15,700 bases of DNA from Roseiarcus sp050015935. Its GTDB lineage: Bacteria > Pseudomonadota > Alphaproteobacteria > Rhizobiales > Beijerinckiaceae. The DNA lies in NCBI GenBank assembly GCA_050015935.1, contig JBEKAL010000061.1, positions 1 through 15,700 of the forward strand, read 5' to 3'. Positions 6,998 to 14,472 of the stretch are shown in pieces. Below the pieces are notes generated by a model. That model searched no databases. It saw only the letters and a list, made by a program, of their open reading frames with translations, and was not told where the DNA came from. The position numbers and the translations under genes are program-made. Positions within the stretch are counted from its first letter, which is position 1; every line of letters begins with the position of its first letter.

Positions 6998-8112
6998 CAT
7001 CCGCAGTTTTCCTTCTCATCGCCGCGGCCGGCTGCCTCTACCTGCTCTGCGCGGTCGCCGCCGTCGGGTTCCCGAACAGCGCTCCGGCGCCGACGGCGTC
7101 CTCGCCTGCGGTGACGATTCTCAAACCGCTCAACGGCGACGAACCCCGTCTGTTCGAAAACCTCGCGTCCTTCTGCGCCCAGGACTATTCGGCGCCGGTG
7201 CAGATTCTTTGTGGCGTTCAGAAACCACGGGACCCGGCGATCGCCGTCGTCGCACGGTTGAAAGCCTCGTTTCCCGGCGCCGATTTACAACTCGTCGTCG
7301 ACCAAACCGCGCATGGCGCCAATCTGAAGATCGCCAATCTCATCAATATGGCGCGCCACGCTCGTCATGACTGCATCGTCCTAGCCGACAGCGACATCGG
7401 CGTCGAGCCGCGCTACCTCGAGCAAGTTACGGCTGCGCTTGCCGCCCCTCGCGTCGGCGCCGTGACCTGTCTCTATCATGGGGTGGCTGCGGCGGGCTTC
7501 TGGTCGAGGCTGTCGGCGCTCGCCATTGACGCGCATTTCCTGCCGAATGCGCTGGTCGGCCTACGGACGGGTCTCGCCAAGCCCTGCTTCGGCTCGACAA
7601 TCGCGCTGACGCGCGAGCGCCTGGCCGAGATCGGCGGGTTCGAAGCCTTCGCCGACCGCCTTGCGGACGACTATGCGATCGGCGAGGCCGTGCGCGCCAG
7701 AGGCCTTCGGGTGGAGGCGCCTCATATGCTGGTCGCGCATAGCTGTTCCGAGTCATCGTTGTTCGATTTATGGCGCCACGAGTTGCGGTGGGCGCGCACG
7801 ATCCGCAGCGTGGATCCCTTGGGATATGCCGGATCTCTCGTCACCCACCCTCTGGCGTGGGCGCTGATCGCCCTTGCGACCGGGGCTCCCGTTTTCGGCG
7901 CGGCCGCCGCGGCGCTTGCCATTGCCTCCCGAATGGCGCTTTTGCGCGCGGTGACGCGCAATTTCGGGCTTGCGGCGCCGCCCTACTGGCTCGCGCCGGT
8001 CCGCGATCTCCTGTCGTTTGCCGTGTTCGTCTGGAGCTTCTGTGGCAGAGACCTGACTTGGCGAGGCCGGAGTTGCCGTATACTTGCCAATGGCCGCCTG
8101 ACCGCGGACTGA
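6994..8112 (+). CDS. hpnI: HpnI, hopanoid glycosyltransferase (GT21-like)
   Basis: A 372-residue membrane-anchored glycosyltransferase related to ceramide glucosyltransferase. By family precedent it adds N-acetylglucosamine to bacteriohopanetetrol on the cytoplasmic face. It has an N-terminal membrane anchor (residues 2-25), the sugar-nucleotide fold beginning VTILKPLNGDE, the D1/D2 element LADSDI (D132, D134), the D3 element ADDYAIG (D225, D226), and HELRWARTIR (262-271) in the place of the (Q/R)xxRW motif, here with His first. Two hydrophobic segments near the C-terminus follow. The start is GTG at 6994, overlapping the hpnL stop (GTGA), which indicates translational coupling. hpnJ starts 12 bases after its stop. 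Confidence 0.92.
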   Translation: MTSAVFLLIAAAGCLYLLCAVAAVGFPNSAPAPTASSPAVTILKPLNGDEPRLFENLASFCAQDYSAPVQILCGVQKPRDPAIAVVARLKASFPGADLQLVVDQTAHGANLKIANLINMARHARHDCIVLADSDIGVEPRYLEQVTAALAAPRVGAVTCLYHGVAAAGFWSRLSALAIDAHFLPNALVGLRTGLAKPCFGSTIALTRERLAEIGGFEAFADRLADDYAIGEAVRARGLRVEAPHMLVAHSCSESSLFDLWRHELRWARTIRSVDPLGYAGSLVTHPLAWALIALATGAPVFGAAAAALAIASRMALLRAVTRNFGLAAPPYWLAPVRDLLSFAVFVWSFCGRDLTWRGRSCRILANGRLTAD

Positions 8113-8124
8113 GAGAGCGGAACC

Positions 8125-9552
8125 ATGATGCGAACCCTATTTCTGCAGGCGCCCTCCTTCGACGGCTACGACGGCGGCGCCGGCGCGCGCTACCAGATGA
8201 AACGCGAGGTGCGCTCGTTCTGGTATCCGACATGGCTGGCTCAGCCCGCCGCGCTCGTGGAAGGCTCGAAACTGATCGACGCGCCGCCGCACGGCCTGTC
8301 CTTCGAGGACATCAGGCCGGACCTGATGCGCCATGAGCTCATCGTCATGCATACCTCGACGCCCTCGTTCAAGTCCGACGTCAGGACGGCGGAGATGATC
8401 AAGGCGATCAATCCGACCTGCAAGATCGGCTTCATCGGCGCCAAGGTGGCGGTCGAACCGGAAAAGAGCCTCAAAGCGACGACCGCGCTCGATTTCGTGG
8501 CCCGCAACGAGTTCGACTTCACCATCAAGGACGTCGCGGACGGGCGGGACTGGGCGGCGATCAAGGGCATTTCTTATCGCAACGCCGAGGGCGCGATCGT
8601 CCACAACTTGGATCGCGAGGTCCTGACCAACATGGACCTCTTGCCGTTCGTGACGCCGGTCTACAAGCGCGACCTCGACATCAACCGCTATTTCGGCGGC
8701 TATCTCAAGCACCCGTACCTGTCCTTTTATACCGGGCGCGGCTGCAAGTCGCGATGCACGTTCTGCCTGTGGCCGCAAACCGTCGGCGGCCATAAGTATC
8801 GGGTGCGCTCGATCGAGCATGTGATCGCCGAAGTCAAATACGCTCGCGAGGCCTTCCCGGAGGTCAAGGAGATCTTCTTCGACGACGACACCCTCACCGA
8901 CAACGTGCCGCGCGTCGAGGCCTTGGCGAAGGAACTCGGCAAGCTCGGCGTCACCTGGTCATGCAACGCCAAGGCGAACGTGCCGCGCAAGACGCTCGAA
9001 ATTCTCAAGGCGAACGGATTACGCCTGCTGCTGGTCGGCTATGAATCGGGGAACCAGAAAATCCTGCACAATATCAAGAAAGGGTTGCTGGTCGACGTCG
9101 CCCGCCGGTTCACCAAGGACTGCCACGAACTGGGCGTCGTCATCCACGGCGCCTTCATTCTCGGCCTGCCCGGCGAGACGCGCGAAACGATTCAGGAAAC
9201 CCTGAACTTCGCCAAGGAGATCAACCCTCACACCATTCAGGTTTCTCTCGCGGCGCCCTACCCCGGGACGTTCCTCTACGAGCAGGCCAAGGCGAACGGC
9301 TGGTTTGCCGAAGACGTCGATCTTTTGACCGAGGACGGGACGCAGATCGCGCCCCTGAACTATCCGCATCTCGGCCATACCGAAATCTTCGATGCGGTCG
9401 AGGATTTCTATAGGAAATTCTATTTCCGCCCTTCGAAGATCGCCTCGATCGCCGGCGAGATGATCGGCAGCGCTGAAATGATGAAGCGCCGCCTGCGCGA
9501 AGGCGTCGAGTTCTTCCGGTTCCTCCGCCACAGGGAAGACGCCTGCACGTGA
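8125..9552 (+). CDS. hpnJ: HpnJ, B12-domain radical SAM enzyme of cyclitol-ether formation
   Basis: A 475-residue radical SAM protein. Published genetics on hopanoid producers assigns HpnJ to conversion of glucosaminyl-bacteriohopanetetrol into the cyclitol ether by rearranging the sugar ring. The N-terminal ~190 residues form a cobalamin-binding-like domain (start MMRTLFLQAPSFDGYDGGAG, with IGFIGAKVAVEPE further on). The radical SAM cluster motif CxxxCxxC is C207, C211, C214 (GRGCKSRCTFC). Further SAM-domain elements are EIFFDDDTLT and LLVGYESGNQKIL, and the C-terminal part contains HTIQVSLAAPYPGT. All key residues are present and the length is usual. ATG at 8125 (or the adjacent ATG at 8128) follows a GAGAG/GCGGA purine stretch. 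Its end overlaps hpnK by four bases. Confidence 0.94.
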   Translation: MMRTLFLQAPSFDGYDGGAGARYQMKREVRSFWYPTWLAQPAALVEGSKLIDAPPHGLSFEDIRPDLMRHELIVMHTSTPSFKSDVRTAEMIKAINPTCKIGFIGAKVAVEPEKSLKATTALDFVARNEFDFTIKDVADGRDWAAIKGISYRNAEGAIVHNLDREVLTNMDLLPFVTPVYKRDLDINRYFGGYLKHPYLSFYTGRGCKSRCTFCLWPQTVGGHKYRVRSIEHVIAEVKYAREAFPEVKEIFFDDDTLTDNVPRVEALAKELGKLGVTWSCNAKANVPRKTLEILKANGLRLLLVGYESGNQKILHNIKKGLLVDVARRFTKDCHELGVVIHGAFILGLPGETRETIQETLNFAKEINPHTIQVSLAAPYPGTFLYEQAKANGWFAEDVDLLTEDGTQIAPLNYPHLGHTEIFDAVEDFYRKFYFRPSKIASIAGEMIGSAEMMKRRLREGVEFFRFLRHREDACT

Positions 9553-10397
9553 AGCGGCTCGTCGTTACGGCCGACGATTTCGGTCTCGCGACCGAGGTGA
9601 ACGAAGCTGTCGAACAGGCCCATAGGCAGGGCGTCCTGAGCGCCGCGAGCCTGATGGTCGGCGCCCCGGCCGCCGCGGACGCCGTGGCGCGGGCGCGGTT
9701 GATGCCGGACTTGCGCGTCGGGCTGCATCTCGCGCTGGTCGAGAGCGGGCCCGTCGCGCCGACAGAGGACATCCCCGATCTCCTCGACGCCTCGGGCCGT
9801 CTGCGCACCGACCTTGCCGCCTACGGCCTCGCGATCATCATCCGACCCGCCGTGCGCCGCCAGATTCGCATTGAGATTCGGGCGCAGTTCGAGGCCTTCC
9901 GCGCAACAGGACTCGTCCTCGACCACGTCGACGCGCATCTAAACTACCATCTCCATCCCACGATAACAGCCGAACTCCTCAATATCGGCGGCGACTACGG
10001 CATGAGGGCTCTGCGCGCGCCGGTCGAACCGATTGCGCATCTGCGCGCCGTGGAGCGGACGCCGCGCCCGATGGTCGCGGCAATCGCGGCGCCCTGGGCC
10101 GCGCTAATGCGCCGGCGCGCCCGCGGGGCCGGTCTCGTTGTGGCCGATCGCGTGTTCGGTCTGGCCTGGTCCGGCGCCATGACCGAAGGGCGGGTGGCCG
10201 GCCTGATCGAGCGGCTGGGTCCTGGTCGGACAGAAATTTATGCGCATCCGGCGACCGCTGGAGGCTTTCAAGGTTCGGCCGCGGGCTATCGCTATCGCGA
10301 GGAGCTTTCGGCGCTTCTGTCGCCGCTCTGCCGGGACGCCTTGCGTCATTCTGGCGCCTTTCTCGGCGGCTATGGCGATTTTGCCGGCGTGAATTGA
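9549..10397 (+). CDS. hpnK: HpnK, YdjC/ChbG-type deacetylase of hopanoid head groups
   Basis: A 282-residue metal-dependent deacetylase of the YdjC/ChbG family. In hopanoid producers HpnK removes the acetyl group from N-acetylglucosaminyl-bacteriohopanetetrol, giving the substrate for HpnJ. The N-terminus shows the acid pair in VTADDFGLATEVN (D9, D10). A histidine-containing GLHLAL follows, then the metal-site stretch DHVDAHLNYHLHP (H130, H134, H136). The C-terminal TEIYAHPAT matches the family's final strand. The start is GTG at 9549 inside the hpnJ stop (GTGA overlap), so it is translationally coupled. A 131-base gap follows before ispH, the first sizeable break in the operon. Confidence 0.9.
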   Translation: MKRLVVTADDFGLATEVNEAVEQAHRQGVLSAASLMVGAPAAADAVARARLMPDLRVGLHLALVESGPVAPTEDIPDLLDASGRLRTDLAAYGLAIIIRPAVRRQIRIEIRAQFEAFRATGLVLDHVDAHLNYHLHPTITAELLNIGGDYGMRALRAPVEPIAHLRAVERTPRPMVAAIAAPWAALMRRRARGAGLVVADRVFGLAWSGAMTEGRVAGLIERLGPGRTEIYAHPATAGGFQGSAAGYRYREELSALLSPLCRDALRHSGAFLGGYGDFAGVN

Positions 10398-10528
10398 CCC
10401 GGCGCCGCCCTGGATCGCCGTCGCGGCGCTTTCTTGCCTGGTCGGCGCCGCCACGTTATACGCCACGCTTGGGCGTACGCGCGCGGACGTCGCTTCGAAG
10501 CTTTGGCCTTGCGTCAAGGATGAGGTGA

Positions 10529-11452
10529 ATGAAGATCATTCTTGCCCAGCCGCGCGGCTTTTGCGCCGGGGTGGTGCGCGCTATCGAGACTGTGGAGCGC
10601 GCTCTCGAAAGGTACGGCGCCCCGGTCTATGTGCGTCACGAGATCGTGCATAATCGCCACGTCGTCGAATCGTTGAGGGCTAAGGGAGCGCGCTTCGTCG
10701 ACGAATTGAGCGAGGTGCCGCCGGGCGCCGTCACGATCTTCAGCGCGCACGGCGTATCCCGCAGGGTTGAAAACGAGGCCAGATCGAGGGCGCTCCCGAC
10801 AATCGACGCGACCTGCCCGCTCGTCACCAAGGTGCATAATCAGGGGCGGCGTTATGCCGCGCAGGGGCGGATCCTGGTCTTCGTCGGCCATCGAGGCCAC
10901 CCTGAAGTCGAGGGCACCCTTGGCCAGATCGACGGCGAACTGCATCTTGTCGAGAACGTAGAAGATGTCGAGAAGCTGCCGATCGCCGCGGACGCCCCGA
11001 TCGCATACGTGACGCAGACGACGCTCAGCGTCGACGACACGCGTGGCGTCATCGCCGCGCTGCGCCGGCGGTTCAGCGACGTCGAGGGGCCTGAAACTCG
11101 CGATATCTGTTACGCAACTCAGAATCGGCAGACGGCGGTGCGAGAATTGTCCCGGGTTTGCGACGTCATTATCGTGGTCGGCGCGCGCAACAGCTCCAAC
11201 TCGAACAGGCTGCGCGAGATCGGCGAAGAGGCGGGCTTGCCGAGCTATCTCGTCGCCGACGGCGGCGATATCGACGCGGAGTGGGTCAAGAACGCCCGCG
11301 TCGTCGGCGTCACGGCGGGCGCATCGGCGCCCGAGGTTCTGGTTGACGACGTGGTTCAGGCTTTGATGCGAATCGAACCCTCCGAGCTGTCCAATCTCGA
11401 TGGACTGACGGAGAACGTCAGCTTCCGCCTGCCGGCCGGGCTCGTATCTTGA
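10529..11452 (+). CDS. ispH: IspH, 4-hydroxy-3-methylbut-2-enyl diphosphate reductase
   Basis: A 307-residue [4Fe-4S] enzyme that makes isopentenyl and dimethylallyl diphosphate, the last step of the MEP pathway, in the cytoplasm. All landmarks are intact: cluster cysteines C12 (RGFCAGV), C96 (DATCPLV) and C194 (DICYATQNRQ), substrate histidines H41, H74 and H124, the proton donor E126 (GHRGHPEVEGT), and the diphosphate-binding SSNSNRL and GASAPE segments. The length is normal. ATG at 10529 has AAGGA (10516-10520) at 8-base spacing. ispH beside hpnH is a recurrent arrangement in hopanoid loci and links precursor supply to hopanoid output. The C-terminal third of this gene has a second, truncated copy at 12849-13196. 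Confidence 0.96.
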   Translation: MKIILAQPRGFCAGVVRAIETVERALERYGAPVYVRHEIVHNRHVVESLRAKGARFVDELSEVPPGAVTIFSAHGVSRRVENEARSRALPTIDATCPLVTKVHNQGRRYAAQGRILVFVGHRGHPEVEGTLGQIDGELHLVENVEDVEKLPIAADAPIAYVTQTTLSVDDTRGVIAALRRRFSDVEGPETRDICYATQNRQTAVRELSRVCDVIIVVGARNSSNSNRLREIGEEAGLPSYLVADGGDIDAEWVKNARVVGVTAGASAPEVLVDDVVQALMRIEPSELSNLDGLTENVSFRLPAGLVS

Positions 11453-11577
11453 GCCTGCCGTATGGGTGAGCTAAGTGACGCTGAAAGCGCGGAATTCCCG
11501 GACAGAGCCTTGCGACGGGAGCGTCGCGTTGGACGAGGCGGCTTGCGCCGATAACGCCTTAAGGCCGGCAATGTCTT

Positions 11578-11584
11578 GAAGGAG
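11578..11584 (+). promoter_or_regulatory. Ribosome binding site deciding the hpnH1 start
   Basis: GAAGGAG is the strongest Shine-Dalgarno-like site in the hopanoid locus. It lies 6 bases before the TTG at 11591 and overlaps the alternative upstream TTG at 11576, so it favours 11591 as the start of hpnH1. That start also gives the N-terminus GIPLRQIAKVGAY, which lines up with the AIPFFKEAKIGLY start of hpnH2. Confidence 0.6.
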
Positions 11585-11590
11585 CGTCGC

Positions 11591-12745
11591 TTGGGTATTC
11601 CCCTAAGACAGATCGCAAAGGTCGGCGCCTATATCGCCCGGCGGCATCTTGCCGGCCGGAAGCGCTATCCGCTCGTCCTTATGTTGGAGCCCTTGCACCG
11701 CTGCAATCTCGCTTGCGCCGGCCGCGGCAAGATCGATTATCCCGATGCGATCCTGGACAAGCGGATTTCGGTCGAGGACGCGCTCGCCTCGGTCGACGAA
11801 TGCGGCGCTCCGGTCGTCGTCATGGCCGGCGGCGAGCCGCTGCTGCACAAGGAGTTGCCCAGAATCGTCGAGGGCGTGATCGCCCGAAAGAAGTTTGCCA
11901 TCGTCTGCACCAACGCTCTTCTGCTCGAGAAGAAGATCGATCGGCACATGCCGAGCCCTTATTTCACCTGGTCGATCCATCTCGACGGCGACAGGGAGAT
12001 GCACGACAAATCGGTGCGCCAGGCGGGCATCTACGATCGCGCCGTGGCCGCGTTGAGAGCCGCCAAGGCCAGGGGGTTCCGGGTCACGATCAACTGCACC
12101 TTCTTCAATGACGCGGACGCCGCGAGAGTGGCCGCCTTCTTTGACGCCGTCACCGCGCTCGGCGTCGACGGCGTCACCGTTTCGCCGGGCTACGCCTATG
12201 AGCGCGCGCCGGACCAGAAGCATTTCCTCAGCCGTTCGGCGACCAAGGAACTGTTCCGCGACATCTTCCGGCGCGGCGACGGCGGCCGCAAATGGCCGTT
12301 CAACCAGTCCGGCATGTTCCTCGACTTTCTGGCCGGCAATCAGACCTATCGCTGCGCCCCCTGGGGCAATCCGACCCGCACCGTCTTCCGCTGGCAGCGC
12401 CCCTGCTATCTGCTTGGCGAAGGCTATGCCGCAACCTTCAAGGAGCTGATGGAAGAGACCGACTGGGAGGCTTATGGAACGGGCAATTACGAAAAATGCG
12501 CCAATTGCATGGTCCATAGCGGCTTCGAGGCGACGGCCGTGATGGATACGGCGGCCAAGCCGTGGAAGGCTTTGGGCGTGACGCTCCGCGGCGTGAGGAC
12601 CGAAGGACCGATGGCGCCCGAGATTCCACTCGATCGACAGCGTCCCGCCGAATTCCTCTTCCAGCGCGGTGTCTCTGAGAAGCTTTCACAGATGCGCGAG
12701 GCCGAGGACGAAGAAAAGGCCAGGAAGTCGGCGACGGCGGCGTAG
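11591..12745 (+). CDS. hpnH: HpnH paralogue 1, radical SAM adenosylhopane synthase-like, lacking cluster cysteines
   Basis: A 384-residue full-length member of the HpnH family, which adds a 5'-deoxyadenosyl radical to diploptene to make adenosylhopane, the first step of C35 hopanoid synthesis. The frame, length and most family blocks are intact: RKRYPLVLMLEPL, GGEPLLH (SAM binding), CTNALLLEKK, SPGYAYERAPDQ, CYLLGEGY and APEIPLDRQRPAE. Two key positions are changed. The radical-SAM motif reads C38, C42, Arg45 (CNLACAGRGK, codon CGC at 11723-11725) instead of CxxxCxxC, and the C-terminal motif reads C303, C306, Ser310 (CANCMVHSGF, codon AGC at 12518-12520) instead of CxxCxxxC. Without the third cysteine a normal [4Fe-4S]-SAM centre is not expected, so this copy is probably catalytically dead or altered. 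Outside those two sites it looks more like a textbook HpnH than copy 2. The start is the TTG with the strong GAAGGAG site. TTG at 11576 would add five residues. Confidence 0.9.
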   Translation: MGIPLRQIAKVGAYIARRHLAGRKRYPLVLMLEPLHRCNLACAGRGKIDYPDAILDKRISVEDALASVDECGAPVVVMAGGEPLLHKELPRIVEGVIARKKFAIVCTNALLLEKKIDRHMPSPYFTWSIHLDGDREMHDKSVRQAGIYDRAVAALRAAKARGFRVTINCTFFNDADAARVAAFFDAVTALGVDGVTVSPGYAYERAPDQKHFLSRSATKELFRDIFRRGDGGRKWPFNQSGMFLDFLAGNQTYRCAPWGNPTRTVFRWQRPCYLLGEGYAATFKELMEETDWEAYGTGNYEKCANCMVHSGFEATAVMDTAAKPWKALGVTLRGVRTEGPMAPEIPLDRQRPAEFLFQRGVSEKLSQMREAEDEEKARKSATAA

Positions 12746-12848
12746 CGCGGCGAAGGCCGCAGCGCTGTCGCGAGCCGCCGCGATCAGGCCGCGCGCCTGA
12801 GCGGGCCAAATGATCGCCCCCGAGCTGCGATGAGTAGATTCCGAGTCC

Positions 12849-13196
12849 CGCCACGCGACGCAAAATCGTCAAACGGCGGTTCGCGACTTGTGCAAAAAAG
12901 TGGACGTGATCATAGTTGTCGCCGCGAAAAAGAGTTCTAATTCAAATCGGTTGTGTGAGATAGGTGCGGAAATGGGAGCGCCGAGTCATCTCATCGCCGA
13001 CAGCGCCAATCTTCGTCCCGAGTGGGTGGAGAATGCCCGCGCCGTCGGCGTCGCCGCCGGCGCTTCCGCGCCCGAGCAACTCGTGCGAGACGTCGTTCAT
13101 TGGCTCGGCCGCTTTGGCCCTGTCGAAATTTTGACCCTGAATAGTCCCAATGAGTCCATACAGTTTCGTTTGCCTGTGAACTTGGCGCGAGCGTGA
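12849..13196 (+). pseudogene. ispH: ispH remnant, C-terminal third only
   Basis: The frame from 12849 to the TGA at 13196 matches the intact IspH from its third cluster cysteine to the C-terminus. Shared blocks are ATQNRQTAVR, VDVIIVV, SSNSNRL, EIG, EWV.NAR, GASAPE and FRLP, around 60% identical by eye. The cysteine equivalent to C194 is Arg here, and the parts carrying C12, C96 and all three substrate histidines are absent. The frame has a stop at 12831 and no ATG. The only candidate start is a TTG at 12888 without a ribosome binding site. I see no trace of the missing N-terminal part between 12746 and 12848. No stop or frameshift has entered the remaining 115 codons, so the loss may not be old, or the piece may still be translated. 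It directly precedes hpnH2, mirroring ispH-hpnH1. Confidence 0.85.
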
Positions 13197-13249
13197 TCGG
13201 CTCTCGTTTCCAAAAACTCGCGGCGCGACTAGTCAGCGAAAGACAAGCT

Positions 13250-14407
13250 ATGGCGATACCATTTTTCAAGGAAGCAAAAATTGGCCTGTATGTGCTCAAG
13301 CAGAAACTAGCGGGCCGAAAGCGCTATCCTCTGGTGCTCATGCTCGAGCCGTTGTTCCGCTGCAACCTCGCCTGCGTGGGTTGCGGCAAGATCGATTATC
13401 CTGATCCGATCCTCAATCAGCGATTGTCGGCGCAAGATTGTCTCGACGCAGTCGACGAATGCGGCGCGCCGATGGTGGCGATTCCCGGCGGCGAGCCTTT
13501 GATCCATCGCGATATCGGCGACATCGTGAAGGGGATCGTGGCGCGCAAGAAATTCGTTTCACTCTGCACCAACGCGCTTTTACTCGAGAAAAAGCTCCAC
13601 CTGTTCGAACCGTCGCCTTATCTTTTCTTTTCCGTGCATCTGGACGGACTGAGGGACCACCACGACAAGTCGGTGTCGCTCAGCGGCGTTTTCGACATCG
13701 CCATCGCGGCGATCAAGAAGGCGAAGGCCAAGGGGTTCGCCGTCAATGTCAACGCGACGATCTTCGACGGCCATGCGCCGGAAGATATTGCGGCCTTCCT
13801 CGATCTGGCGAAAGAACTGGGAGTCGGCGTCTCGATTTCGCCCGGCTACGCATATGAGCGCGCGCCCGACCAGGAGCATTTCCTCAATCGTCGCAAGACC
13901 AAGGAATTATTCCGTCGCGTCTTCTCGCTAGGGAAAGGCAAGAACTGGCAATTCATGCATTCCGTCCTTTTCCTCGACTTCCTCGCCGGCAACCGCGAAT
14001 TTCGTTGCACGCCGTGGGGCATGCCCACGCGCAACGTTTTCGGCTGGCAGAAACCCTGCTATCTCCTGGGCGAGGGATATGTCGGTTCGTTCAAAGAGCT
14101 TATGGAGACGACCGACTGGGACAGTTACGGAACCGGCCGATATGAAAAGTGCGCCAACTGCATGGCGCATTGCGGTTATGAACCGACGGCCGCGAATGTG
14201 GCGGTGAACCGTCCCTTGTCGGCGATATGGACGGCGATTCGCGGCGTGCGCACCGACGGCCCGATGGCCCCGGAGATCCCGCTCGATCGGCAGAGGCCGG
14301 CGGATTACGTCTATTCCCGTCATGTCGAAGCGATGCTGGCCAAGGTTCAACGGAAAAATGCTCCGATCGAAGCCTCAGAATCGAAACCTTCAACTCTGGC
14401 GCGTTAA
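13250..14407 (+). CDS. hpnH: HpnH paralogue 2, radical SAM adenosylhopane synthase with intact cysteines
   Basis: A 385-residue HpnH expected to be the working adenosylhopane synthase of this locus. It keeps the radical-SAM cluster cysteines C38, C42 and C45 (CNLACVGCGK), the SAM-binding GGEPLIH, and the C-terminal triad C301, C304 and C308 (CANCMAHCGYEPTA). Family blocks RKRYPLVLMLEPL, CTNALLLEKK, SPGYAYERAPDQ, CYLLGEGY and APEIPLDRQRPA are present. It differs from copy 1 along its length (about 60% identical by eye) and has NVNATIFDG where copy 1 has TINCTFFND. I chose the ATG at 13250 because it gives the usual MAIP N-terminus and has AGCGAAAGA just upstream. A GTG at 13193, overlapping the stop of the ispH remnant, would add 19 residues. 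The first ~70 bases of the gene and the preceding region are GC-poor compared with copy 1. Confidence 0.92.
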   Translation: MAIPFFKEAKIGLYVLKQKLAGRKRYPLVLMLEPLFRCNLACVGCGKIDYPDPILNQRLSAQDCLDAVDECGAPMVAIPGGEPLIHRDIGDIVKGIVARKKFVSLCTNALLLEKKLHLFEPSPYLFFSVHLDGLRDHHDKSVSLSGVFDIAIAAIKKAKAKGFAVNVNATIFDGHAPEDIAAFLDLAKELGVGVSISPGYAYERAPDQEHFLNRRKTKELFRRVFSLGKGKNWQFMHSVLFLDFLAGNREFRCTPWGMPTRNVFGWQKPCYLLGEGYVGSFKELMETTDWDSYGTGRYEKCANCMAHCGYEPTAANVAVNRPLSAIWTAIRGVRTDGPMAPEIPLDRQRPADYVYSRHVEAMLAKVQRKNAPIEASESKPSTLAR

Positions 14408-14435
14408 TCGGCAACTCTCCTTCCTCGAAAGGCCA

Positions 14436-14472
14436 GCTTCGCAATCAAGAATGTTTTCGTTTGCTGCGAAGC
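14436..14472. repeat. Inverted repeat between hpnH2 and hpnN
   Basis: GCTTCGCA (14436-14443) pairs perfectly with TGCGAAGC (14465-14472) across a 21-base loop in the 95-base gap between hpnH2 and hpnN. No T-run follows directly. It could be a weak attenuating hairpin or an RNA-processing site. A chance origin is also possible. Confidence 0.35.

Noticed and set aside
10398..10528. Membrane-helix-like translation (WIAVAALSCLVGAATLYATLG) in the hpnK-ispH gap
   Set aside because: The frame begins right after a TGA with no ATG, GTG or TTG start and runs on into ispH out of frame. Probably coincidental.
11462..11554. 30-codon ATG frame between ispH and hpnH1
   Set aside because: Short, charged, with no clear ribosome binding site and no recognisable family.
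11518..11590. 10-base direct repeat GGAGCGTCGC (11518-11527 and 11581-11590) before hpnH1
   Set aside because: Only two short GC-rich copies, one overlapping the hpnH1 ribosome binding site. Too little to call a binding-site array.
12747..12760. GCGGC/GCCGC hairpin just after hpnH1 as a terminator
   Set aside because: Only a five-base stem with no T-run. Kept only as a note for the junction finding.
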